DNA of 12,532 nucleotides from an uncultured Spirochaetaceae bacterium (GCA_946410375.1 CAMKAB010000007.1:1-12532), one strand, 5' to 3'; positions 1 through 6,432 are shown, counted from the first letter of the stretch. The notes: generated by a model from the letters alone, not told the origin. Made by a program: numbers and translations.

Positions 1-1457
1 TGCACCCCGTCTTTCGCCCTGTTTATCACGGAAGAGGCGATTTCGTATTTGTTTTTGCTAAGCGTTTTCACCTCATGCCCCGAGTCGTCCGCCTTTGCAA
101 GGACCGCAGGTTTAGTATTTTTAAGCACATCGGCGATAATCTGCGCTATTTCCCGCATCTCATCCGTTCCCATACCGAGCGTTGTGAGCGCAGCAGTTCC
201 CAAACGAAGCCCTGAAGTGTACCAAGGTCCGTTCGGATCAAAAGGAAGCGCATTTCTGTTAAGCGTTATTCCGGCTTCGCGAAGCACAGCTTCCGCCTGT
301 CTGCCGTTTAAGCCGAACGGCGACACATCTATAAGCATTAAATGGTTCTCCGTTCCTCCGGTGCAAACTTTTAAGCCCGCTTCCATGCACGCGGACGCAA
401 GAGCCCCTGCATTTTCCGCTATCTTGTGAGCATACTCCCTAAACTCCGGTTTTCCCGCTTCCACAAACGAGAGCGCTTTAGCAGCCATAACATGAGGAAG
501 CGGACCGCCTATCACAAGAGGACAGCCCTTATCCACGCTTTCGGCAAATTCTTCCTTGCAAAGAATAAGCCCCCCGCGCGGTCCGCGCAGCGTTTTATGA
601 GTTGTGCTCGTAACCACATCCGCCCAAAGCACCGGGTTGTATTCTCCTGCGAACACTCCGCCGGCTACAAGCCCTGCGAAATGCGCCATATCGCACATCA
701 GAACGGCTCCGGATTTATCAGCTATTTCTTTCATACGCTTAAAGTTGATTTTCCGCGGATACGCACTATAACCCGCTATCAGAATAAGAGGCTTTATCTC
801 CATAGCGAGACGCTCTATCTCATCATAATCCAAAAGCCCCGTTTCCTTATTCACGCCGTAAGAATAAGAATCAAACATTTGCGCGGAAACATTCTGCCGG
901 TAACCGTGGGTTAAATGTCCGCCGCTATAGTAATCAAGCCCCAGAATCTTCTGTCCGCCTGTTGCTTTTCGAACTTTTAACCAATCCTCGCGGGAAAGAT
1001 GACTCACGTTTTTCTCTCCGAGCTCTTCCAGAATCGGATTTTGGATTTTATGATTTAAAATCGCCCAGTATGCGCAGAGATTCGCATCCGCTCCGCTATG
1101 AGGCTGAACATAGGCATGTTCCGCACCGAAAAGTTCGCACGCCTTCTTACATGCGAATGCTTCTATATCGTCAACATTATCACATCCGGCATAAAACCGG
1201 TGATACGGATATCCTTCGCTGTACTTATCCGTCAGAAGAGAACCCATAGCGCTCTGCACGGCGATGGAACTATAATTTTCGCTCGCTATCAGCTTCAAAT
1301 GAGTTCTCTGATCAGACAGTTCCTTAACAATGCTCTTCGCAATTTCGGGACTTACCCGACTTATCAGCTCTATTTCGGCAAGATAATAAATCATCTCGGT
1401 GCTTACCACACCGCCGTTCGCCTTTACTTTTTCTATATACTTTTCAACTACCGACAC
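1..1457 (-). CDS. glyA: Serine hydroxymethyltransferase, spirochaete/chlamydia-type, 3' end cut by window edge
   Basis: Cytosolic PLP enzyme that interconverts serine plus tetrahydrofolate with glycine plus 5,10-methylene-THF, the main source of one-carbon units. Read on the minus strand, 485 residues are visible without a stop. Seen: KLIASENY (about 55-62), YPYHRFYAG (83-91) in the position of the usual Y(Y)GG segment, GGHLTHG (179-185), the DMAH motif with the PLP-contacting Asp256, and STTHKTLRGPRGG with the Schiff-base Lys288. Between AYWAIL and GLDYYSGGHLTHG there are about 35 residues (about 135-170) that E. coli GlyA lacks; I associate this insert with spirochaete and chlamydial enzymes, which are about 500-510 residues, so roughly 20-25 residues are missing. 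The start is GTG at 1457, with GGAGG six bases upstream (AAAAGA between); no ATG fits better. It lies downstream of deoD and the small basic gene but beyond a terminator, so it probably has its own promoter, which I could not place. Confidence 0.95.
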   Translation of the reverse strand, partial: MSVVEKYIEKVKANGGVVSTEMIYYLAEIELISRVSPEIAKSIVKELSDQRTHLKLIASENYSSIAVQSAMGSLLTDKYSEGYPYHRFYAGCDNVDDIEAFACKKACELFGAEHAYVQPHSGADANLCAYWAILNHKIQNPILEELGEKNVSHLSREDWLKVRKATGGQKILGLDYYSGGHLTHGYRQNVSAQMFDSYSYGVNKETGLLDYDEIERLAMEIKPLILIAGYSAYPRKINFKRMKEIADKSGAVLMCDMAHFAGLVAGGVFAGEYNPVLWADVVTSTTHKTLRGPRGGLILCKEEFAESVDKGCPLVIGGPLPHVMAAKALSFVEAGKPEFREYAHKIAENAGALASACMEAGLKVCTGGTENHLMLIDVSPFGLNGRQAEAVLREAGITLNRNALPFDPNGPWYTSGLRLGTAALTTLGMGTDEMREIAQIIADVLKNTKPAVLAKADDSGHEVKTLSKNKYEIASSVINRAKDGV

Positions 1458-1929
1458 TCTTTTCCTCCGCAGAATAAACGGCATTCCGCCCGCCGTTTCA
1501 TACTCGTTTCAGGCGCTCCGCGACTCCTGCCTTTTACCGGGATTGCCGACGCTCGCATAAATCCCTCATCCTTTTACAGGCGTTTCCGGCTCTGCATCAT
1601 TCCGATCGCAACTATCCGTAATAAAACTTTTTTGCTGCCGACGCTTCGCAAATCAGATCTCAGAAATCCCGTAAAAACCGGCTTTACGCAAACCTTAATC
1701 GCACCCCGATCACCCGTTATCCGTAGCAGCCGCTATCCGTCAATAAAAACAAAAAACAGACCACCCATCGGGATGACCTGCTTTTTAAAAAACAATTATC
1801 TCTCAGCACTGCATTTTTCGCTGTTCTACAGCTTATTCACGCTACCCTCCGGTTCGCTCACGCCTTAATACAACCCGTTCTCGCTTACCTTCGACTCGCC
1901 CGCACCGCCCACTGCTTGTCAGCAGAGAA
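1458..1929. other. Gene-free GC-rich spacer between glyA and the small basic gene
   Basis: No supportable gene lies in these 472 bases. Plus-strand reading frames here have no ribosome binding site, and the longest one runs on antisense from within glyA. It contains the minus-strand terminator at 1751-1780 and three copies of TATCCGT (1613-1619, 1718-1724, 1734-1740). On the minus strand the part from 1929 to 1800 reads as purine-rich, loosely repetitive GAGCGA/GGGTAGCG-like sequence with no clear stem. I looked for a glycine or tetrahydrofolate riboswitch in front of glyA and recognised none. No convincing glyA promoter was found. Confidence 0.6.
1751..1780 (-). terminator. Rho-independent terminator downstream of the small basic gene
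   Basis: On the minus strand CAGGTCATCC and GGGTGGTCTG form a 10-bp stem (three G-U pairs) around the loop CGAT, followed by six T. A run of A before the stem can pair with the T tract and extend it. On the plus strand the G-U pairs become A-C mismatches, so the element works for minus-strand transcripts. It lies 150 bases past the stop of the 43-residue gene and would end the deoD/small-gene transcript before glyA. Confidence 0.75.
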
Positions 1930-2061
1930 TTAAAAATCCTTATCTTTCTTTTTCTTGATCACTTCCGGAGCAATATAAGACGGCTCTTTAATTGTTCTCT
2001 CTTTAGTATTCTTAGAAGAAGGTCTGCCCTTGCTTTCTTTTTTTATCTCACCACGTGCCAT
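1930..2061 (-). CDS. Small lysine-rich protein, 43 residues, unknown function
   Basis: I do not recognise this protein. It begins MARGEIKKES and ends KKKKDKDF, and about one third of its residues are Lys or Arg, with several acidic residues mixed in. There is no hydrophobic segment, signal peptide or cysteine. The case for a real gene is its start: a perfect AGGAGG lies seven bases before the ATG at 2061. It also sits 58 bases downstream of deoD on the same strand and is followed by a terminator. The composition suggests a flexible RNA-, ribosome- or DNA-binding peptide, but that is inference from charge only. It could be co-transcribed with deoD, since no terminator separates them, or use the TATAAT elements in the gap. 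Confidence 0.6.
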   Translation of the reverse strand: MARGEIKKESKGRPSSKNTKERTIKEPSYIAPEVIKKKKDKDF

Positions 2062-2089
2062 ATAAAAGCCTCCTGTACGTTAGTACTTA

Positions 2090-2117
2090 ATAATTATAAC
2101 ACTATAATTATAACACT
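2090..2117. repeat. Perfect 14-bp direct repeat, two copies, each carrying a TATAAT
   Basis: On the minus strand AGTGTTATAATTAT occurs twice back to back (2117-2104 and 2103-2090) in the 58-base gap between deoD and the small gene. Each unit contains the -10-like TATAAT and the palindrome ATAATTAT. The second copy runs on as TTATAATTATTAA, which resembles the Fur/PerR-type inverted repeat TTATAATnATTATAA over its first 12 positions. It may be a doubled -10 region, an operator, or both. Confidence 0.8.
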
Positions 2118-2133
2118 AATCAGATTGCGTCAA
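2093..2133 (-). promoter_or_regulatory. Possible promoter for the small basic gene
   Basis: TTGACG (2133-2128), inside the last codons of deoD, could be a -35 box for the TATAAT at 2112-2107. The spacer is only 15 bases, shorter than the usual 16-18. The second TATAAT at 2098-2093 has no -35 at a normal distance. A transcript from here would have a short leader containing the AGGAGG. Confidence 0.3.
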
Positions 2134-2818
2134 GGGCTATTTTCATCATCGTTGTAAAGGATTCCTGTCGTTCTTCCGAACTTGTTTCCCTACCGCTGTA
2201 AATCTCATCGCTCACCGTTAAAATTCCAAGCGTCTGAACACCGTATCTCGCTCCGAGAGTAAACAGTTCCGCACATTCCATCTCGGAACAAGCCACTCCG
2301 TACTCCTTCATAAGCTGCTCCGTTGAAGTCGGTCTGTAGAACAAATCCGTGGAGAAAACCGTTCCGACCTTAGGCTCCACTCCAAGCTTCTTAGCCGTCT
2401 CCACAGCGTCCGTCATAAGGTAGAAGTCAGACACTGCAGGGAATGAGATTCCGGCGCCGAAACGCGTCATCTGCGTTCCGCTGTCCGTGGCTGCGGCCTG
2501 CGCAATAATAACGTCCTTTATCTTGTACTTCTCTATGAGGGAACCGCATGTGCCGGTTCTGATAAGACGCTTGCAACCATAAAAATTGATCAGCTCGTAT
2601 GCATAAATGCCGATTGACGGAATGCCCATACCCGTTCCCTGCACGCTCACTCTCTTTCCTTTGTAGGTGCCTGTAAAGCCAAGCATTCCCCTGATGTTAT
2701 TGTAACACACGGGATTTTCCAAAAATGTCTCCGCAATAAACTTGGCTCTGAGCGGATCTCCCGGAAGGATTACTCTCTCGGCTATTTCTCCCTGCTTTGC
2801 TCCAATATGCGTGCTCAT
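2120..2818 (-). CDS. deoD: Purine-nucleoside phosphorylase, DeoD type
   Basis: Cytosolic enzyme of purine salvage: it splits purine (deoxy)ribonucleosides with phosphate to give free base and (deoxy)ribose-1-phosphate. The protein is 232 residues against about 239 for E. coli DeoD and keeps the same numbering at active-site positions: His4, Gly20, Arg24, Arg43, Arg87, Thr90 (Ser in E. coli), Met180, Glu181, Asp204 and Arg217. Recognisable blocks are PGDPLRAK, RGMLGFTGTYKG, GTGMGIPS, STDLFY and TVSDE. This matches the hexameric bacterial class rather than the trimeric one. The start is the ATG at 2818, preceded by AGGAGG five bases away. An in-frame ATG 21 codons upstream (2881) is rejected because it abuts the -10 box and would not be transcribed. 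Downstream lies the small basic gene. Confidence 0.96.
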   Translation of the reverse strand: MSTHIGAKQGEIAERVILPGDPLRAKFIAETFLENPVCYNNIRGMLGFTGTYKGKRVSVQGTGMGIPSIGIYAYELINFYGCKRLIRTGTCGSLIEKYKIKDVIIAQAAATDSGTQMTRFGAGISFPAVSDFYLMTDAVETAKKLGVEPKVGTVFSTDLFYRPTSTEQLMKEYGVACSEMECAELFTLGARYGVQTLGILTVSDEIYSGRETSSEERQESFTTMMKIALDAI

Positions 2819-2880
2819 ATAAACCTCCTGATAAGGACGCAACATAAGACAGCGCCCCGTAAATTTTAAATCATATTGCA

Positions 2881-2909
2881 ATTATAACGCAGCATTATCA
2901 GGTTTTCCA
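2881..2909 (-). promoter_or_regulatory. Promoter of deoD (sigma-70 type)
   Basis: TGGAAA (2909-2904) and a perfect TATAAT (2886-2881) are separated by 17 bases. Transcription would start near 2874, leaving a leader of about 55 bases that ends in the AGGAGG of deoD. No riboswitch-like structure is apparent in the leader. Confidence 0.65.
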
Positions 2910-3199
2910 TAAAAATTTCAAAAAAGAGCGGCTCGGGCAACCGGAAATATAATTCCCCGGTTTTTTGAATATGAAGCGCAGTATTTATCATAAATCATAA
3001 CAAATGTTAGGCGTTTTCGCATTTTCTCCGAGATAATCGTTCATTAGGGCGGCCGATGCCGGCTCGCACACCGCTATGAAAATCGTGAATGCCGATTCTT
3101 CCTTTGCATTCCGATGTCTATTAAAGAGGAGACAAAACACGAAGCCTCCCCTTGTATTCAAAACCGAATGAATACGCAGCCGCACTCAAATGATCGGCT
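2910..3199. other. Spacer between the lipoprotein terminator and the deoD promoter
   Basis: Nothing convincing is seen here. A minus-strand frame from 3185 to 2988 (65 residues, or 51 if a GTG behind GGGGAGG at about 3141 is used) has no recognisable domain and could be chance or a decayed gene. GAATGC and GCATTC form a short inverted repeat near 3085-3110. No tRNA or terminator for a plus-strand gene is visible. Confidence 0.5.
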
Positions 3200-3232
3200 A
3201 AAAAAAAAGCGTCGAACCCGAAGGCTCGACGC
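3200..3232 (-). terminator. Strong Rho-independent terminator after the lipoprotein gene
   Basis: On the minus strand GCGTCGAGCC and GGTTCGACGC form a 10-bp stem with one G-U pair, capped by a stable TTCG tetraloop and followed by nine T. It begins 18 bases past the lipoprotein stop codon and closes the two-gene operon 5852-3251. The same hairpin could serve as the downstream cruciform of a diversity-generating retroelement target (see findings). Confidence 0.92.
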
Positions 3233-3250
3233 GCTTGAAATAGTTAAAAC

Positions 3251-5146
3251 TTAATGACTGATGACCGGGAACGCCCGAACAGGACGTACGCGTACGCTAT
3301 TGTCCCGGGTGAAATTGTAACGCCAACCGCCGCCACCGCCGAAATATTTTTGCCATGCATAGTCGCTAAAATACTCGCTGCTCGACCAGTAAGTGTCTTC
3401 TTGGAAATTCCCGATTTCGTTTCTCTTTAAGTTCAGATACATCTGCTCAAGCTCATCCTTGCTCGGAAGGAACCAATCGGAATATCCGCCGCCCCCGTAC
3501 GCCTGGCAGGCCATAGCCGCATTACCGAGATGCCCAGTTTCGGAACTTGCATTTTGCACAATTGACCGCGTATTCTCTTGCCCGAGTCCGATTGCTGTCC
3601 CGGTTCCTGCTTCTTTACCTTTGTCTCCCCAAACATACTGGCCGGACAAATCCTCAGGCGCCGCTTCCAAGAACCTCCAGTTGCAAACGTCGGACTTCAA
3701 GCCGTCAGGACCCGCGCCGTCGTTCTCGGTGCTGTTGTCCTCGTCAACATCGTAGAATATGTACCCGCCGGAAGGTCCGCGAGTCCCCGCAGCGCTGTTT
3801 ATAAAAGAGATGTCTATTGAAAGATACACAAACTCATCCTTTGAATTATTGACAATTTGATTCATACCTATTTGAATTCTCATCATTTTATAGTCGTCCG
3901 TTTGGTATTTTTCAGCCAAAGCGACACCGAACCACGTGGCCGTTGTCATATATGAATATTCTGCTTCGTTTATATTAGTTCTCTTCTCTTCATTTGAATC
4001 ACACCTTCCGAGATCCGTGGTAAGGGTCTCTAAACTTCCAATCATGTCTTCTTCAATATCGCTATCCATGTAGAAATGCATGCCGGTTGCAGTGGACCAA
4101 TCAACGGAGTTGTCGTTTGTCGCTCCGATTTTATTATCCCAAACCGGAAGCTGAATGCCTGCGTATTCCTTGATGAAAGCCGCGCCTTTCACATAGTAAG
4201 GAAGCGGGATCTTTTCCCAGTGCGCGTAAAGCGTCACATCGCCGGAGCAGAGCCAAAGCCCGTCGGCGTTGGTGTAGCTGGTAGCTCCAGCCACAGCGTT
4301 TCCGTCAGCATCGAAGACCTGAGTTGCGGTAGTGTCTTTATCCGCATAGAAGCCTAAGAAAACATAGCCCGCATTCGTGGGAGTGGCAGCGCCGCCCGCC
4401 TTGTCTCCTACATAAGCATGCCAAGACGTAACGGCGTCTTCCGGGAACTCCGGGGTTTCGAAATCAGCATCTACTTTATCCTTGTAGTAATCCGCATTAG
4501 CGTCCAGAATTATCGTAGCGTCCGAATCCAGGTGTCCGTAGTCGCCTATGAACGGCTTAAGAGCATCTATCCATTCCTCCGCATCGGATCCCTCCGGCGT
4601 TACGAATGAACAATCCTCCGAATAATAAGCATCCGCGGCAGGGAAAGCGGAGACCTCTATCTCGGGAACGCTTCCTAAGAACTCAACTTCAAAAAGATTG
4701 TAGGATGTGCCGAAAACATTCTCCCCTATGTATTCAAGGTCTTCCGAAAACCGGAGCTGAAGAAGCGGTGTTTCTCTCTCTTCGGAGAACTTTCCCTCTA
4801 TATTCTTTACGCCTTCAAAAGAGAGACCCTGTATTATTTTTCCCGCCATAAGGGCGTCTATAGCCCTGAAATCGCTATCCGCAACATTCCCTGAAGGAAC
4901 ATCGTAGTCCGTAGGGCTCAAAGCATCCCATACCGACAATCTTTTTGAGCCGTCTTCAGCGTAAATCAGGATTCTTCCCGCAGTGGGTGTGGTGTCTGTA
5001 GACGTTGTGTCGTCGGTTTTGGTGCTCTCCTCCGCTCCCTTGACAAAAAGGGAATCCACCGTCGTCTCTTGATCGCAGGATGCGATTATTCCCGCAAAAA
5101 GGAAAAGAGCGAGCAGTATCGCTAATATCTTTGTTATATTCTTCAT
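3251..5146 (-). CDS. Multidomain lipoprotein with BspA-like, InlB-like and C-terminal DUF1566 (C-type-lectin-like) domains
   Basis: Predicted surface or periplasmic lipoprotein of 631 residues; ligand unknown. A lipoprotein signal peptide ends in IIASC, so Cys24 would be lipidated, and a Thr/Asp-rich linker follows (about 25-57). Residues about 58-215 resemble a degenerate BspA-like leucine-rich region (EYIGENVF, LFEVEFLG). Residues about 238-311 look like an InlB B-repeat/Listeria-Bacteroides repeat (GYVFLGFYAD, VTLYAHWEK). Residues 312-452 are unrecognised. Residues 457-626 match DUF1566: GGYIFYD, WRFLEAAPEDL, YVWG, GGGYSDWFLPSKDEL, YWSSSEY and a VRPVRAF end. The start has AGGAGG ten bases upstream, a little long. 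It follows the beta-barrel gene by 22 bases, so the two are almost certainly co-transcribed. Residues 592-617 look like a hypervariable segment. Lipidation and adhesin roles are inferred. Confidence 0.85.
   Translation of the reverse strand: MKNITKILAILLALFLFAGIIASCDQETTVDSLFVKGAEESTKTDDTTSTDTTPTAGRILIYAEDGSKRLSVWDALSPTDYDVPSGNVADSDFRAIDALMAGKIIQGLSFEGVKNIEGKFSEERETPLLQLRFSEDLEYIGENVFGTSYNLFEVEFLGSVPEIEVSAFPAADAYYSEDCSFVTPEGSDAEEWIDALKPFIGDYGHLDSDATIILDANADYYKDKVDADFETPEFPEDAVTSWHAYVGDKAGGAATPTNAGYVFLGFYADKDTTATQVFDADGNAVAGATSYTNADGLWLCSGDVTLYAHWEKIPLPYYVKGAAFIKEYAGIQLPVWDNKIGATNDNSVDWSTATGMHFYMDSDIEEDMIGSLETLTTDLGRCDSNEEKRTNINEAEYSYMTTATWFGVALAEKYQTDDYKMMRIQIGMNQIVNNSKDEFVYLSIDISFINSAAGTRGPSGGYIFYDVDEDNSTENDGAGPDGLKSDVCNWRFLEAAPEDLSGQYVWGDKGKEAGTGTAIGLGQENTRSIVQNASSETGHLGNAAMACQAYGGGGYSDWFLPSKDELEQMYLNLKRNEIGNFQEDTYWSSSEYFSDYAWQKYFGGGGGWRYNFTRDNSVRVRPVRAFPVISH
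3296..3373 (-). other. Candidate variable region of a diversity-generating retroelement target
   Basis: This codes for residues 592-617 of the lipoprotein, between the conserved YWSSSE and VRPVRAF blocks of the DUF1566 domain. The residues are mainly Tyr, Phe, Ser, Asp, Gly, Arg, Asn and Thr, and about 20 of 26 codons end in C or T, as expected if AAC/AAT codons of a template were changed at the adenines. Tyr, Phe, Asp and Asn codons end in C/T anyway, so the codon argument is weak. The proposal needs a template repeat and reverse transcriptase elsewhere in the genome. Confidence 0.35.
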
Positions 5147-5168
5147 ATTTCAAATTCCTCCTTTCCGC

Positions 5169-5852
5169 TTACAGGGAAATCTTCGTTCCCACATTCACAT
5201 AAACGCCCAGGTCCGTGGAACGCAAGTCCTTTACTTCGTGGTGCTGCCAGGAAAGCTTCAAGTCCGCTCCTCCCGTGATTGCTATGAGGTCGGACAGCCA
5301 GTATCCCGCATTAAGGCGAGCAAGCGTTGTGAAGTTCGCCCTCGTCTCATCGCTCATAAAGCGGATGTCAAGCCCGCACCCGAGGTCGAAGTCTCCGAAG
5401 AACTTCGGAGTGAAGTAGTAGCTTATGCCTCCCAAAGCCGTGAAAGAGAGGATGTGGTAACGGTCGTAATCCTCGTACTTGAAGTTGTTGTAACCGACTT
5501 CAAGACCCGCATTGAAAAGACCGAAGCTGTAGCGGTAGCCCGCATTAACTCCGAATCCGTACTTTGAATTAAACGTGTCTTTATTGCGCAAGCCCACATG
5601 CTGGAACGCATAAGGATTGGCGTTAACCGTGATGAAATGGCGGCAGATCTCGTACTCCGTGTCTGTGCCTACGCCAGCTTCCGCATCCGCTTCAGAACCC
5701 GCTGAAAGAGCGATTTTCTCTCCACCCTCGCTCCCCGAATTCTCAACGATTGCGACTTCCGACTGTGCGGCAACGTCTTTCGCTTCCTCGGCAAAGACCG
5801 CCCCGCATAACAGAACCAATGAGAATAAAACAATCAGAAGCTTTTTTCCCAT
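5169..5852 (-). CDS. Secreted small outer-membrane beta-barrel-type protein
   Basis: A 227-residue protein with a Sec signal peptide (GKK then a long hydrophobic run) and a likely signal peptidase I site after AVFA (residue 21). Residues 22-66 are an acidic, Ala/Ser/Gly-rich linker without evident structure. From about 72 to the end, amphipathic stretches alternate with turns (YGFGVNAGYRYSFG, AGLEVGYNNF, ALGGISYYFTPKFFG, LARLNAGYWL, GVYVNVGTKISL), consistent with about eight beta strands of a small OmpA/OmpW-like barrel. The C-terminus ends in Leu rather than the usual Phe. The start has AGGAGG six bases before the ATG. It is the first gene of an operon with the 631-residue lipoprotein, so the pair may act together at the cell surface. 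I cannot assign a named family; barrel topology is inferred from pattern only. Confidence 0.75.
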   Translation of the reverse strand: MGKKLLIVLFSLVLLCGAVFAEEAKDVAAQSEVAIVENSGSEGGEKIALSAGSEADAEAGVGTDTEYEICRHFITVNANPYAFQHVGLRNKDTFNSKYGFGVNAGYRYSFGLFNAGLEVGYNNFKYEDYDRYHILSFTALGGISYYFTPKFFGDFDLGCGLDIRFMSDETRANFTTLARLNAGYWLSDLIAITGGADLKLSWQHHEVKDLRSTDLGVYVNVGTKISL

Positions 5853-5873
5853 GCTAATCCTCCTATATCAAAT

Positions 5874-5903
5874 ATTATATATCCGCTTGAAAGTCCTTTT
5901 GAA
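5874..5903 (-). promoter_or_regulatory. Promoter of the beta-barrel/lipoprotein operon
   Basis: TTCAAA (5903-5898) and a perfect TATAAT (5879-5874) are separated by 18 bases. Transcription would start near 5867, only about 15 bases before the ATG but still including the AGGAGG, so the leader is very short. A second possible promoter faces the opposite way across the same bases (see the small RNA entry). Confidence 0.6.
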
Positions 5904-6008
5904 TATCCCCTATGACATAAAGCGATATTTAAATAACCATACCTTAAAATTTGCGTTTTGCATAGAGACAAAACGCTGTTAATCCGTTAAGAATTAAAAC
6001 GGTTTTTT
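5887..6008 (+). ncRNA. Possible small RNA divergent from the surface-protein operon
   Basis: On the plus strand TTGAAA (5887-5892) and TATGAC (5911-5916), 18 bases apart, could start a transcript near 5923. About 85 bases later a terminator-like hairpin ends it (5984-6008). In between, GCGTTTTG and CAAAACGC form a perfect 8-bp stem with an 8-base loop (5953-5976). There is no coding frame with a ribosome binding site. I recognise no known RNA family, and both the promoter and the terminator are of middling quality. Confidence 0.25.
5984..6008 (+). terminator. Weak terminator-like hairpin on the plus strand
   Basis: CCGTT and AACGG form a short stem around an AT-rich loop that can pair partly with itself (TTAA with TTAA), followed by six T. 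No plus-strand protein gene lies upstream, so it would serve only the possible small RNA. Confidence 0.35.
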
Positions 6009-6065
6009 CAATTTCCTTCATGACGTCAGGTACGGCTGCATCATTCATTCAGGTGCGGTTTCATC

Positions 6066-6200
6066 AGTCAGACGACGACACTCTTTTCCGAAAAACGAGG
6101 ACTTCTAAGCATCGCATATGAGCTTTACTCCGATAGCGCCTAAGCGGAGATTTGCGTATCGCCGGAATTTTCCATAAGTCAGGCGCCGACACTCTTTTCC
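6066..6200. repeat. 24-bp near-identical repeat, two copies 111 bases apart
   Basis: AGTCAGrCGmCGACACTCTTTTCC occurs at 6066-6089 and 6177-6200 with two differences in 24 positions. Its 14-base core CGACACTCTTTTCC also occurs at 1452-1465, where on the minus strand it covers part of the ribosome binding region and the GTG start of glyA. The flanks of the two 24-bp copies are not similar. Confidence 0.75.
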
Positions 6201-6432
6201 TACACGGCGCAAACACAGCGGAAATTGGCGTCAAAAAGGAACTGACCCTAATACGCCCCTCTTTTTCCCGCCTGCGCAAACGCATAGTCTGGAATATCTT
6301 CCGTATTTTTTCATTCATAAATGCAGGTCATGAATGCAGGGATTTTTACAGCTTCCAAAGAACCCGATTCAAAGACAAATCACCCTTTGCCTAACATCTT
6401 AAACTGAAAAAACGCAAAGACTCATGATGTTT

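Noticed and set aside
49..1868. Four overlapping plus-strand open frames antisense to glyA and its upstream region
   Set aside because: The minus strand carries an unmistakable SHMT with all motifs across 1-1457; the plus frames have no domains and no ribosome binding sites.
2819..2881. N-terminal extension of the purine-nucleoside phosphorylase by 21 residues
   Set aside because: The upstream ATG abuts the -10 box, while the internal ATG has AGGAGG at good spacing and gives residue numbers that match E. coli DeoD.
2988..3185. Minus-strand open frame of 65 residues, or 51 from an internal GTG
   Set aside because: No recognisable domain and no good binding site for the ATG; GGGGAGG before the GTG is only four bases away. 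A decayed or chance frame cannot be told apart.
3393..4851. Several plus-strand frames antisense to the lipoprotein gene
   Set aside because: They are shadows of the 631-residue frame, which has a signal peptide and recognisable domains.
5215..5982. Plus-strand frames antisense to the beta-barrel gene
   Set aside because: Shadows of a gene with a clear signal peptide, ribosome binding site and promoter.
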